Shown here piece after piece: positions 45,664 through 55,591 of a DNA stretch of 64,000 nt. The position numbers were made by a program, and so were the translations under genes. The stretch comes from Oscillospiraceae bacterium (GTDB lineage: Bacteria > Bacillota > Clostridia > TANB77 > CAG-508). The first letter of the stretch is position 1, and the number at the start of each line of letters is the position of its first letter. The stretch lies in assembly GCA_009778695.1 (NCBI GenBank), contig WRFS01000006.1, positions 1-64,000 of the forward strand, in the 5' to 3' direction. The notes below the pieces were generated by a model that searched no databases, had not been told where the DNA came from, and worked only from the letters and a program-made list of their open reading frames with translations.

Positions 45664-46503
45664 GTGGATAAAAAGGTAATTTTAGTGACGGGTGCGTCGT
45701 CTGGGATAGGGAAGGAAACGTCAAAAAAATTAATTAAACAAGAGCATATTGTATATTGTGTGGCAAGAAGAGTGGAATTAATGGATGACTTAACAAGGTT
45801 AGGTGCTAATATAATGAAGGTGGATGTTTCAAAAGAGCTAGATTGTAAAAATTGTATAGATAAAATAATTAATGAACAAGGGAAAATAGATGTATTAATT
45901 AATAATGCAGGCTTTGGTTGCTATGGACCAATAGAGGGAGTCAATTTAGAAGATGCAAAATATGAATTTGAAGTTAATTTATTTGGGTTAGCTAGAATGG
46001 CTAATTTAGTGTTGCCATATATGAGAAGACGAAGTCAAGGAAGAATAATAAATGTATCTTCAATAGGGGGGAAAGTTCATAGTCCAATGGGTGGTTGGTA
46101 TCATGCTTCAAAATTTGCAGTGGAGGGGTTATCCGATTGCCTAAGAATGGAAACAAAAGAATTTGGAGTAGACGTGGTTTTAATAGAGCCATTTTACGTT
46201 AAAACAGCATTTTTTGATATAGCGATGAGTTATGCCAATAAAGCAACGAATGATGAAAGCCCATATAGACCAAGGGTAATGGCTAACAATACAACTCTTA
46301 AGAAAACATCTGATGGTAAAGGGTTGTTTCCAGGGTTACCAGTTTCTAAAGTTGCCAATATTATAGTTAAAGCCACAAGTAAAAAGAGACCTAAAACTAG
46401 GTATATGGTAGGGAATTTAGCAAGAATCGGTCGTATATCTAAGAGATTATTAAGTGATAGAATGTACGATTGGTTGATGCTTAAATTGATGGCGAATTTT
46501 TGA
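45664..46503 (+). CDS. Short-chain dehydrogenase/reductase
   Basis: Classical SDR of unknown substrate. From GTG 45664 the protein is about 279 residues: cofactor loop VTGASSGIGKETSKK, NNAG in INNAGFGCYGP, catalytic Ser in NVSSIGGKVHS and YHASK (Tyr and Lys). The Arg of CVARRVE after strand 2 suggests NADPH. The frame opens at 45622, but GGGGGAAG lies just before the GTG and the upstream residues do not fit the fold. Transcribed alone after comEA. Confidence 0.85.
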   Translation: MDKKVILVTGASSGIGKETSKKLIKQEHIVYCVARRVELMDDLTRLGANIMKVDVSKELDCKNCIDKIINEQGKIDVLINNAGFGCYGPIEGVNLEDAKYEFEVNLFGLARMANLVLPYMRRRSQGRIINVSSIGGKVHSPMGGWYHASKFAVEGLSDCLRMETKEFGVDVVLIEPFYVKTAFFDIAMSYANKATNDESPYRPRVMANNTTLKKTSDGKGLFPGLPVSKVANIIVKATSKKRPKTRYMVGNLARIGRISKRLLSDRMYDWLMLKLMANF

Positions 46504-46582
46504 TGTTTGGAGTATAGAAAAAAGTTACAAATAGATAACTAATAAGATTATTTTAGAGTATCAGAAGTGATACTTTAAAATA

Positions 46583-47202
46583 TTTGAAGATAAGAATATA
46601 CGTGTACATTGGGACAAAGACGAAGAAAAATGGTATTTTTCTGTTATTGATATTATTTTTGCTTTAACTGATAGTAAAGACCCAAGCGATTATTGGTATA
46701 AATTAAAATTAAGGGTTAGTGAAGAATCAAGAATTGAACTATCGACAATTTGTCGAGAGTTGAAAATGTTGGCAAAAGATGGAAAAATCAAAGATTAAAA
46801 ACAATAGACGCAAGAAAAGAGTTTACAGATGAGTTAAAACGTGGTGGAATAAATGCAAGTAAAGATTTTGCAGTACTTACAAATATTTTAACTAGTGTTT
46901 GGAGCGGTTACAGTATTAAAGATTATAAGCAATTAAAAGGGCTAAAAAAAGAAAATTTGCGAGATAATATGACAAATATGGAAATGGTTTTAAATATGCT
47001 TGCAGAAACATCTTCAACAGAGATAGCAAAAAAGCGTAATCCAAAGGGTATAACAGAAAATACAAAAACAGTAATAGATGGTGCTACTATTGCTAAAAAT
47101 GCTAGAAAAGAACTGGAAAAACAAACAGGAGAAAATGTAGTATCTAGTAAAAATGCTAATCAAATTAGGAAATTAAATTCAAATACAGATGAGGCTATGT
47201 AA
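46583..47202 (+). pseudogene. Remnant of a DinD/BRO-type antirepressor-like gene
   Basis: 46583-46798 encodes FEDKNIRVHWDKDEEKWYFSVIDII onward, an N-terminal BRO/antirepressor-like domain that ends in a stop. A different frame (ORF 46750-47202) then gives RLKTIDARKEFTDELKRGGINASKDF and GLKKENLRDNMTNMEMVLNMLAETSSTEIA, the C-terminal DinD block. Roughly 70-90 residues expected between them are missing and the frames differ, so the gene is broken by a deletion. The beginning has no start codon either. It borders the defence island. Confidence 0.75.
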
Positions 47203-47222
47203 ATATTTACAAAAATTTTCTG

Positions 47223-47275
47223 TACTCCCATTGCAATTATTATTGATGTTATGTATAATAATTGCAATGGGAGTA
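47223..47275 (+). terminator. Perfect 20-bp hairpin between dinD remnant and defence operon
   Basis: Arms 47223-47242 and 47256-47275 (TACTCCCATTGCAATTATTA and its complement) pair completely with a 13-nt loop. A T-rich stretch on either side allows use by the minus-strand operon end. Confidence 0.7.
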
Positions 47276-47293
47276 TAAAAAATTTTAATATTC

Positions 47294-49648
47294 CTAATCT
47301 TTATTTTTTGACATTAATCCTGTTTGCCAATTTATTATATTCTTTACTTTATCATTATTATTAAAGTATGTATTTAAATGTGTAGAATCTAATAAATATA
47401 ATAAAATAAGGATGCTTTTTGCAGTCTTTACTTTTTCATCTTTCGATATGAAATCATAAAAATCTAAATTCCTTGTACTATCATATGAATGGCTCTCTCC
47501 ATGAAGCACTAATCTATACATAAAATTAGAAAAATATTCTTTTTGATTTTTACCTTCAATCTTCGCTAATATATCATCACAGTTAGTGAGTTCCTCAATA
47601 CTTTTATTGTAATTAAATGTTGCATAGGCTTCTAATGTTTTACGCATAGTATTTCCGATTGTATTATCTAAGTAGTCTGTTTCTTCATCTTCATTAGCAT
47701 AAATATATATGTCTTCTAACATTTTCTTATATTCATTTCTTTTCTTAAATCCAAAGTCTTTAAATATATTATTATACAGCTCATATAAAGCATATTTACT
47801 ATTAATATCAGAGCTAATCTTCTCTAAATTAAACATAACTTCTAAACTATGAGTTAAATTTATAATTTTGCTTTCATTGTTATTTTTTAGTATTTTTTCA
47901 AATACCATTCTTAAAAAACTATAAATCCCAATTTTATTTTCTGAATCCAAACTTGAAATAGGGTCGTCTAATATGATTAAACATGGGGATTTAAACTCCT
48001 CATCCTCATTTGTATTCTCAAGTATTGTTATAAAAAAATAACAAAGTGAAATAACATTTCTTTCTCCAACAGATAAATTTTTAGGTTTTATATCTTTATT
48101 ATTTACTTTAATTTGATATACTTCATATTTATCATTATACTCTATTTTTAATCTGTCTTTTGCCAAAAAAACATATTCTAAATACTTATTCATTTTCCCA
48201 ATAGCAATTTTTACATTTTTTTGTTCACTTTTAAGGGTGCTTATTTGAAAACTATTATTTTCTATTTCTTGCTTTACTTTTGCTATATCTTTCTCTAATT
48301 GTTTCTGTTTTCCTAATTGCTGACTTAAATTGTTATATGGTTCTTTGATTTCATACCAAGCAATCTGTAAATTTAGATTTTCTAATTTTAGTTTGTTTTC
48401 ATTTTTTTCATCTATAGCCTTATTAAATTCTTTTCTTTTCTTTTCTAATTTTTCTATAATATTATTGTATTCACCCTCAAGAGTTATGATATTTGATTCG
48501 AAATCTATTATTGGATTATAAATATTATTCACCTTTAGGTCTATCTTCTCAGTTACTTTATTTAGTTCTTCATTTATTTTACTAATTTTATTGTTTAACT
48601 CCAAAAATTGTTTTTCATCTAATATATGTGGTTCTTCACTAGTTTCTTCTATACTACTAAACTTAGTTTTTATTTCTTCTAAATCTTTTTTATGTATTTC
48701 AACTTCTTCACTTAAGAGTTTATCTATACTTTTAACAACTTCTTCTTTGTAAGATTTTTTTACTATTTGTAAGCAATAAGGACAAATACTATCTCCATTA
48801 TTAGAAAAGTCTGCTTTAACATTTTCATAAAATTTTATTCCATCTGATTCTATTTTTTCTAAAATTTTAGTCTCCCTTTCTGTTAATTCAGCCTTGTCTA
48901 TTTTTTTTTCTAATAATCCTTTAACATTTTCATACAACTCTTTAAATTTATTCATTTTTTCAAAACTATTATTCATTTTAGTACTTTTATCATCAACTTT
49001 ACTAAACACATCTAGTAAGTCAATAAAACTTTTACTTAATTCTTCTTCGGCAATCTTCTCTTCCTTTGCATTATTTATATCTATTTGTATATTATCCGGT
49101 AATGTAGTTGCTCTCATGTTTCCTTTAATATCTTTATCCCTGTTTGCCCATCCAGATTTATTTTTTAAAATATCATCTATTTGCTTTTGATACTTTAATG
49201 GTGAAAGCACATTATTTACATCTCTATATTTCTCTAGTTCTTTCTCCATTTGTTCTTCAACTTTAATCTTAGTTTTATTTTCTTCTGTTAATTTAGTGAT
49301 TTTATCATCTATTTCCTTTTGTTCTCCAAACATTACAATGGTTTTTATACCATTATCACTTATTTTTATATTCTTATCAATAAAATCTTCATCATATAAA
49401 TAAATTTTATCATCATCTTCTTTAGTTAATTCTGTATTTTCAAAGTTATAAAATGTTACTGCTACTTCATCTAATACATTATTTATTGCTTTTGAAATAG
49501 TAGTCTTCCCTGTTCCGTTTTTACCATATATATTACAGATACGTTGAACTTCATCATTGTTAAGTTTTTTAAATAATTCTAAAGTTGTGTTATTTAATTG
49601 GCTTTTTTCTCCTATTATAGTCACTTTATTTAAATCTTTAAGTTGCAT
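47294..49648 (-). CDS. RloC/PrrC-like ATPase with zinc hook (candidate anticodon nuclease)
   Basis: 784 residues of the AAA_13 group. Walker A YGKNGTGKTT at 41-50, long coiled coils broken at 289-292 by CPYC (Rad50-type zinc hook, as in RloC), ABC signature LSVGERN at 525-531 and Walker B CLIILDDPISSLD at 556-568. The C-terminal region has Arg669-x3-Glu673 (RKTLE) and HGESH at 716-720, which could correspond to the R...E...H triad of the PrrC/RloC tRNA nucleases; that is inference. RloC senses DNA damage or phage and cleaves tRNA. Third gene of an operon after the AlwI-type restriction enzyme (36 nt gap). Confidence 0.75.
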   Translation of the reverse strand: MQLKDLNKVTIIGEKSQLNNTTLELFKKLNNDEVQRICNIYGKNGTGKTTISKAINNVLDEVAVTFYNFENTELTKEDDDKIYLYDEDFIDKNIKISDNGIKTIVMFGEQKEIDDKITKLTEENKTKIKVEEQMEKELEKYRDVNNVLSPLKYQKQIDDILKNKSGWANRDKDIKGNMRATTLPDNIQIDINNAKEEKIAEEELSKSFIDLLDVFSKVDDKSTKMNNSFEKMNKFKELYENVKGLLEKKIDKAELTERETKILEKIESDGIKFYENVKADFSNNGDSICPYCLQIVKKSYKEEVVKSIDKLLSEEVEIHKKDLEEIKTKFSSIEETSEEPHILDEKQFLELNNKISKINEELNKVTEKIDLKVNNIYNPIIDFESNIITLEGEYNNIIEKLEKKRKEFNKAIDEKNENKLKLENLNLQIAWYEIKEPYNNLSQQLGKQKQLEKDIAKVKQEIENNSFQISTLKSEQKNVKIAIGKMNKYLEYVFLAKDRLKIEYNDKYEVYQIKVNNKDIKPKNLSVGERNVISLCYFFITILENTNEDEEFKSPCLIILDDPISSLDSENKIGIYSFLRMVFEKILKNNNESKIINLTHSLEVMFNLEKISSDINSKYALYELYNNIFKDFGFKKRNEYKKMLEDIYIYANEDEETDYLDNTIGNTMRKTLEAYATFNYNKSIEELTNCDDILAKIEGKNQKEYFSNFMYRLVLHGESHSYDSTRNLDFYDFISKDEKVKTAKSILILLYLLDSTHLNTYFNNNDKVKNIINWQTGLMSKNKD

Positions 49649-49684
49649 TGATTTCTCCTTATCAAAGTATATATATTATTACAT

Positions 49685-51466
49685 TTATGCTGTTTTTTTC
49701 CATTCTTCTATACAGTTACTTATATTACTAATCCATTCATTAGAATCTGCTACTTTGTCAATTTGGCTTATAATATTATCATATAGCAGTTTTAACATAT
49801 CATTTGTAAATGTTTTTCCTTGTATTTTTAGTTCTTTTATATATTCTAGTATTGCAATTAATTGTGTTGAATTCATTGGAACTATTTTTTGTTTTTTGCC
49901 TTCATACTCATATTTATTAGCAGTCCAAAATGTATTTATTGTATCTCTATGTAAACGTGGTGCTATAAACAGGCAATATACTTCTTCTGTATTCTGAATG
50001 TTTTCAAAATCTCTTAAATGTCTTTGTACTGGTTGTCCCTCATTATACCATTGTGCTCTGTTTGTAAGCATTGTTACTTCACAAATAGATACAAAACTGT
50101 CATAGTAACATTCTATATCTGGTACATTTGATGGTGCTGTGAATGTTGGTTCATTATCATCTCCAACTGGATAATTTGGTTTTATTAATCTTGCGTCGTT
50201 AATAATATTTAATGCAATGTTTGTCCATTTTTCTAACTCAATACTTGCTTTACCTTTTGTATCAAAGATATTTTTAATTTCATATATCGCTTCATCTATT
50301 TTTGCATATTCGCTATAATCCTGTTTTATTTCCAGATTATTAACTGATGTACGCATTCTTCTTAAATAACTAATATAATCCTTTAGCTCTTCTGTATTCA
50401 AGGACTCTTTCATCTTATATTCTACAGAAATGTAATTACTAAATATATCTTCTTTAGTTTTTAACTCATTTTCTATATCTGTTGCAATGCTTATAAGCAC
50501 TTCTTTAGTTTCCCATGGCAACATAGGTATATTATAATCTGATAAGTAATCAATATATGCATTTCTATCCATTTCAAGTGCAGAAGCATTGTCTTTACTT
50601 AATAACATTGAAATTTCTTTCATTCTTCTTGGTTCAATATCTATGTAGTAGCCAGCACCTCTAATATACAAATATCTTGTTAATCTGAAATATCTAATAA
50701 TATTATCTGTATAGTCCCTTATATTTTCTATTGTTGCATTACTAAAATCTTGCAAATAGTTACTACGATAATTTTCTATAAAACTTTTTCTTTCTTCACT
50801 ATACGGTAAAAATTCCTCACATTTCTTTCTAAATTCTAATAATATACCGGCAGTCTTTCCAATATCTTTATAGTCAGTTAAACTTAGAGCAAAAATACCT
50901 AGTTCTTCCTTTGATATACCTTTGACTATCATGTTATTTTGTTTACACAGTGTATTAATTTGATTTATTAAATGCAATACTGCTACAAAAGGCTTTATAT
51001 TATAACCTTCTCTGAATTCACTATCTATACTATTGGGATATTGCCATTTTAATAGGCTTTTAAAACAAATATCCCCCAAGTCAAGTATCCCATTTAATAA
51101 ATTATATCCCGTATCAGTTATTACAATCTTCCTATCGATTATAAAGGCCAACCCAAGCTTTTCTAATGGTTTATACGCTATTCTACCTCTAATACTTCTA
51201 TCCACATATTGTTTAGATACGAATATATCTTTTGCTTCTTCGTATGTCATTTCATAAACAATATTATCTAATAATTTTATTTGTATATCGTTTAGGTTTT
51301 TATTCTCTGGACGAACAACTCTATCTTGTATTAACTTTATATAATACTCTTCTTGTGTTTGCTTGCTCCATTCTTTACCTTTCATCTTTTCTAGTACATT
51401 TAAGAAACCATCTATTCTATTAGGATTTCTTACAGCAGTTGCCATACTCCACATTTGTTTGCTCAC
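49685..51466 (-). CDS. AlwI-family type IIS restriction endonuclease
   Basis: 593 residues. The beginning MSKQMWSMATAVRNPNRIDG and KGKEWSKQTQEEYY match the AlwI/BstNBI family as I know it. The nuclease core is readable: Glu412 (LEKW), Asp450 (VPDIECYYD), Glu463 in CEVTML and Glu476. These spacings (38, 13 and 13) match those I recall for the related nickase Nt.BspD6I. AlwI cuts beside the asymmetric site GGATC; whether this enzyme shares the site is inference. It follows the methyltransferase gene by 52 nt on the minus strand. Confidence 0.85.
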   Translation of the reverse strand: MSKQMWSMATAVRNPNRIDGFLNVLEKMKGKEWSKQTQEEYYIKLIQDRVVRPENKNLNDIQIKLLDNIVYEMTYEEAKDIFVSKQYVDRSIRGRIAYKPLEKLGLAFIIDRKIVITDTGYNLLNGILDLGDICFKSLLKWQYPNSIDSEFREGYNIKPFVAVLHLINQINTLCKQNNMIVKGISKEELGIFALSLTDYKDIGKTAGILLEFRKKCEEFLPYSEERKSFIENYRSNYLQDFSNATIENIRDYTDNIIRYFRLTRYLYIRGAGYYIDIEPRRMKEISMLLSKDNASALEMDRNAYIDYLSDYNIPMLPWETKEVLISIATDIENELKTKEDIFSNYISVEYKMKESLNTEELKDYISYLRRMRTSVNNLEIKQDYSEYAKIDEAIYEIKNIFDTKGKASIELEKWTNIALNIINDARLIKPNYPVGDDNEPTFTAPSNVPDIECYYDSFVSICEVTMLTNRAQWYNEGQPVQRHLRDFENIQNTEEVYCLFIAPRLHRDTINTFWTANKYEYEGKKQKIVPMNSTQLIAILEYIKELKIQGKTFTNDMLKLLYDNIISQIDKVADSNEWISNISNCIEEWKKTA

Positions 51467-51518
51467 ACTATCAACCCTCCAAATTTAGTAATAGTATAAC
51501 ATTTTTTTACATTTTTTG

Positions 51519-53489
51519 CTAGTAATTTGTGATTAATACCTCTTTTGTTAATGACTCTCTGTCTTTTTTATGATAACTTGAATTATTATAATTATAAGTT
51601 AAATTTCGTATGTTATAATTATTCTCTATGACGAAATCTATTAAAATATTATTTTTCATTCCTTTGTGTTCTATAACATTTGAAAGTGCAAATTTATTAC
51701 CGTTGTTATCTATATGCTTTATAAAATCTAACAATTTCATTTCCTTTTCTACATTCCAACCATTATTTTCATTATATGTAGCTTGCCCTAAAAAATATGG
51801 TGGATCGAAGTAGAAAAACATGTCATCTTGTAAGTTTTCTTTCATATTTTCAAAGTCTTTTGCTATAAACTGTATTTCTTGATTTTGTATCCTTTCACAA
51901 AAATTCTTAATATTATTTCTAATAGAATTATTAAAGTCTCTTTTCCCTACTGGGGAGTTAAATTCATTTTTGCCATTAAATCTAATTTGATTATTAAAAC
52001 AATATATTATTAATGCCAAAAACATATAGTCTTTTTCTTCTGTATCAGAGGTACATCCATTGTATGCCTTTCTTAAATTTACAAACCTGTCTTTATTATA
52101 ACTTCCAAGACCAGAATCACTATTACATCCATAATAGGTATATCCATATTCATATGTATTACTTAAATCATATTTTTTAATTATTTTCTCTATTTGAGAT
52201 ATTATTTCAAAATATCGTTTAGAATTGAACATTTCTAACAATCTAATCAGTGGTTTATTATTATCAATTGCTATAACCTTATTACAAGATACATTACTAC
52301 CTACATTAAACCCTCCACAAAAAACATCTACAAATGTATTTATTTGCATTGGAAACTCTGGTATCAATTGATTCAGTAACTTATATTTACCACCCGTATA
52401 ATTTATTGGGGACTTTACATTGCCATAAAATGTGCTTTCTTCAGCAATGAAAAGTTCATATTTCTTTTCTTTTTTCCCAACCTCGCATAGAAAAACTCTT
52501 TCTTTGTGTTCATCTATATCTGTTTTACCTGTTGTATAATAATTATAGTCTGTTTCAAATGTTTTTACCTTTCCTTTTGCCTCTAATATTTCCAAAATTT
52601 CCCTATCAGATATTTTGGCTTGAGACCTTCCTGCTCCTTTATTACCCATATTATTATATGAAACCAATATATATTTTGCATTTATATCTTCTATTAAGTT
52701 TTTAAAGGATTTTACGGCTTTTGAAGTACAATAATGGCTTTTTATTTTACTCCTATCCATTTTTCTTGCGACACCATATACTTCTGGTTTTTTCCATTCG
52801 GCTAAATTCTCTAATAGATGATATGCATCTGAATATTGTCTTGAATTGTATGGAGGGTCTATATATACAATATCTGTTTGTATTTCTTTTACAAGTTTAT
52901 TTGAATCCATATTATAAATTTTATTTTTACTATTTTCATTATTCTCTATGTCTAATTTATACATTTTAAAACAGTCTTTCAATGGAATGTTTTTTCTATA
53001 TGCATCATAGTGTCCAACTGTGTTTGCAATTCTATCAGCAGAATATAGAAGGGAAGTAATTAGTGCATCTCTTTCTCTTTTATTTAATTCTTTGTTCTTA
53101 TATTTTTTTTTAATATCCTCTCTAATAAATCCGATTTGTTTTGCATCGTTTTTACTAAAGTACATGTCTCCAAAATTTATAGAGAAATAGTTATCATTTT
53201 TTAAGTTTATATTGTTATATTTTTCTATCATCATTTCTATTTTTAACGTGTCAATTTTTTCGCTTCCAAACCAAGTATTGTATGAACAATAATTTGATTT
53301 CAAAATATCATTCACATATACTTGGATTTCATTGTTATTAAATGCATTTGCTATAACTCCTGTACCACCAAACAAATCTAAAAAAGATTCGTATTCGCCA
53401 CAATTATTTTCTACTATCTCTTTTATAAAACTAACTAACTTGTTTTTACTTCCTAAATATCTTCTATTATTTATATTTAATTTCTCCAT
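51519..53489 (-). CDS. Fused double N6-adenine DNA methyltransferase
   Basis: 656 residues containing two D12-class methylases in one chain. Unit 1: SAM loop FLDLFGGTGV at 36-45 and catalytic DPPY at 211-214. Unit 2: INYTGGKYKLL near 362, SAM loop FVDVFCGG near 386-393 and DPPY at 562-565. An asymmetric site needs one methylase for each strand, so a fusion suits the adjacent AlwI-type nuclease. GAGGTG lies before the ATG on the minus strand. First gene of the restriction operon; an 11-bp inverted repeat (GCAT-CGT-ATGC, 53513-53523) upstream could be an operator. Confidence 0.9.
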   Translation of the reverse strand: MEKLNINNRRYLGSKNKLVSFIKEIVENNCGEYESFLDLFGGTGVIANAFNNNEIQVYVNDILKSNYCSYNTWFGSEKIDTLKIEMMIEKYNNINLKNDNYFSINFGDMYFSKNDAKQIGFIREDIKKKYKNKELNKRERDALITSLLYSADRIANTVGHYDAYRKNIPLKDCFKMYKLDIENNENSKNKIYNMDSNKLVKEIQTDIVYIDPPYNSRQYSDAYHLLENLAEWKKPEVYGVARKMDRSKIKSHYCTSKAVKSFKNLIEDINAKYILVSYNNMGNKGAGRSQAKISDREILEILEAKGKVKTFETDYNYYTTGKTDIDEHKERVFLCEVGKKEKKYELFIAEESTFYGNVKSPINYTGGKYKLLNQLIPEFPMQINTFVDVFCGGFNVGSNVSCNKVIAIDNNKPLIRLLEMFNSKRYFEIISQIEKIIKKYDLSNTYEYGYTYYGCNSDSGLGSYNKDRFVNLRKAYNGCTSDTEEKDYMFLALIIYCFNNQIRFNGKNEFNSPVGKRDFNNSIRNNIKNFCERIQNQEIQFIAKDFENMKENLQDDMFFYFDPPYFLGQATYNENNGWNVEKEMKLLDFIKHIDNNGNKFALSNVIEHKGMKNNILIDFVIENNYNIRNLTYNYNNSSYHKKDRESLTKEVLITNY

Positions 53490-53637
53490 TAGTACACCTC
53501 ATTTCCTTTTTACGCATCGTATGCACATATATTATTATATAGTATAAAAAAAATCAAGCGAACAGATGAAAATTTTTTAAAAAGTTTTTTCAAAAGAGGG
53601 ATTGGGATTTTCTAATAATTTGAATTTGTACGGGAGT

Positions 53638-53680
53638 TAAAAACAGCCTACGAATCCATAATGGTTCGTAAGCTGTCTTA
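53638..53680 (-). terminator. Terminator of tRNA-Thr
   Basis: On the minus strand ACAGCTTACGAACC pairs with GGATTCGTAGGCTGT (with G-T pairs) and is followed by T5. Confidence 0.7.
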
Positions 53681-53683
53681 AAT

Positions 53684-53759
53684 TGGAGCTCTCAAGCAGA
53701 ATCGAACTGCTGACCCCAACCTTACCATGGTTGTGCTCTACCTACTGAGCTATGAGAGC
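53684..53759 (-). tRNA. tRNA-Thr (anticodon GGT)
   Basis: The minus strand folds as a 76-nt cloverleaf. Acceptor GCTCTCA pairs with TGAGAGC. The D-arm contains AGCTCAGTAGGTAGAGC, the anticodon stem CAACC/GGTTG encloses ATGGTAA (anticodon GGT), and the T-arm includes GTTCGATTC. The CCA end is encoded. Confidence 0.95.
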
Positions 53760-53861
53760 AATAAATAATCACTTCCATATTTTATAACGAAATTCATAAA
53801 TTGTCTAGTCCTCTACATAGCTTTTTCACTATTATTTTTCATACCTTTAATAAACGTAAAA

Positions 53862-54941
53862 TTATGCCATAGCTACTTGCATTTCTCCTACCAATTCATT
53901 CATCAATTCTTTAACTGTTACAAGTTCTTTTACTTTGTCTACATTGCTTCCACAAAACACCAATCCTTCCGCTGTATTTCCTTTGACAGCATTTATTAAT
54001 GCATCTGAAATACAATATGGAGTTTCGCGGGGATTACATGGTATAATACAAGAAACACAGTGTTTTGATTTTACTCTCTCATTTTCCACTTTCTTAATAA
54101 AATTGTTTCGTATTGCTCTTCCTGGCATGCCTACTGGACTTTTAATAATTTTTATATCTTCTTTTGTTGATTCTATATATGCCTTTTTAAACTCATCACT
54201 TGCATCACACTCTTTTGTTGTTACAAATCTTGTGGCCATTTGAACGCCGCTTGCTCCTAACTTTAAAAACCTGGCAATATCTTTTCCAGAAAAGATTCCT
54301 CCTGCTGCAATTACTGGAATTTTTTTCTTTACAGTTTTTTCTATATTTTTCACTACTTTAATTACTTCTACTATAATATTTTCTAGTTTTGGTCTCTTAG
54401 TCTCATCTAATTCTTTTTCTGAAAAACCTAAATGACCACCAGCTTCTGGTCCTTCGACTACAATCATATCTGGGACATAATTATATCTTTTCATCCATAA
54501 TTTTATAATTAATTCCGCTCCTTTTGCAGAAGAAATAATAGGTGCAATTTTTGTTTTTGTATTTTTTACATATTCTGGTAAATTTTTTGGTAATCCAGCT
54601 CCTGATATAATTAAATCTACACCCTTTTTCACAGCTTGTTTTACCATTTGAGAATATTGTTGAATTGCAACCATAATATTTACACCAATTATGCCATCCT
54701 TGCCTGCTATTTCTCTTGCTTGATCTATTTCTTTATCAATTGCCCTTAAATTTGCTTTTAATGGATCTTCTAAAAAATCTTTTTCTTTGTAGCCGATATT
54801 CACAGAGGCGATAACTCCTATTCCTCCATTTTTTGCTACCGCTCCTGCTAAATTATGTGCTGATACGCCTATACCCATTCCACCTTGTATAATTGGATAT
54901 TTTGAGACTTTATTTCCAATTTTTATTCCTTTTATCTTCAT
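53862..54941 (-). CDS. Nitronate monooxygenase-family flavoprotein
   Basis: FMN-dependent TIM-barrel enzyme of the NPD/FabK-like family. 359 residues: PIIQGGMGIGVSAHNLAGAVAKNGGIG at the start, the FMN phosphate block AAGGIFSGKDIARFLKLGASGVQMATRF, and VEGPEAGGHLGF in the middle. A Cys-rich insertion near the end (HCVSCIIPCNPRETPYC) is a clostridial-type variant, perhaps metal binding. It may oxidise nitronates; a FabK-type enoyl reductase is the alternative, less likely because of the Cys insert. Followed upstream in the operon by a nitroreductase. Confidence 0.8.
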   Translation of the reverse strand: MKIKGIKIGNKVSKYPIIQGGMGIGVSAHNLAGAVAKNGGIGVIASVNIGYKEKDFLEDPLKANLRAIDKEIDQAREIAGKDGIIGVNIMVAIQQYSQMVKQAVKKGVDLIISGAGLPKNLPEYVKNTKTKIAPIISSAKGAELIIKLWMKRYNYVPDMIVVEGPEAGGHLGFSEKELDETKRPKLENIIVEVIKVVKNIEKTVKKKIPVIAAGGIFSGKDIARFLKLGASGVQMATRFVTTKECDASDEFKKAYIESTKEDIKIIKSPVGMPGRAIRNNFIKKVENERVKSKHCVSCIIPCNPRETPYCISDALINAVKGNTAEGLVFCGSNVDKVKELVTVKELMNELVGEMQVAMA

Positions 54942-54972
54942 GTTAACTTCCTCCTAAATTTTAAATAATTTT

Positions 54973-55500
54973 TTAAATCAATATATCTTTTAATTCTCTT
55001 CTAGGCCTTTTAGATGGATATTCGTTGGGATATCCAATAGAAACTGCTGATACCAATTCGGAATTGCTGATATGTAAATATTCATTAATTTCTTGTTCAA
55101 TATAACAAACATAGCCAATCCATAAAGAACCTAAATTCATATCTGTTGCTGCAAGACATATATGCTCAATAAAAGCACCAATTGATACCATTTCATGATC
55201 TTTTTCTTCTCCTTTTCCTTCTCTATACACTAAAAGTAGTATAGGAGCTTCTTTAATAACGTTTGCAGTCATTTTCATAGTCATTTTCCCATTGTTTTTT
55301 TCTCTCCAGTCTAACATCATGTCCGCAATTTTATTTTTCTTTTCGTCTTTTAATATACTTACTTTCCATGGTTGCCTATTTTTAGGAGATGGAGCAAGTA
55401 TGGCACTATTTAGTAATTCTTCTATTAAATTATCTGAAACCGCATCTGTTTTAAACTTTCTTATACTTCTTCTATCCTCGATTGCTTTTTTTAATTCCAT
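54973..55500 (-). CDS. Nitroreductase-family protein
   Basis: FMN-dependent NAD(P)H reductase of unknown substrate, 175 residues. Family motifs: EDRRSIRKF at the N-terminus, ILAPSPKNRQPWKVSI (FMN-binding) and the C-terminal block LGSLWIGYV. ATG 55500 (MELKKAIEDRRS) is the family-like start; AAAGGA lies about 12 nt upstream. A TTG seven codons earlier has no site. Runs toward the monooxygenase gene with a 31-nt gap, so the two are co-transcribed. Confidence 0.9.
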   Translation of the reverse strand: MELKKAIEDRRSIRKFKTDAVSDNLIEELLNSAILAPSPKNRQPWKVSILKDEKKNKIADMMLDWREKNNGKMTMKMTANVIKEAPILLLVYREGKGEEKDHEMVSIGAFIEHICLAATDMNLGSLWIGYVCYIEQEINEYLHISNSELVSAVSIGYPNEYPSKRPRRELKDILI

Positions 55501-55591
55501 ATTATAATTTATTCCTTTCAATAATTTTCAACTAATTATATACTAATTTTTTAAAAAAAGCATTAGTATGAGTGGTCAGTGTTGCGAAAAT

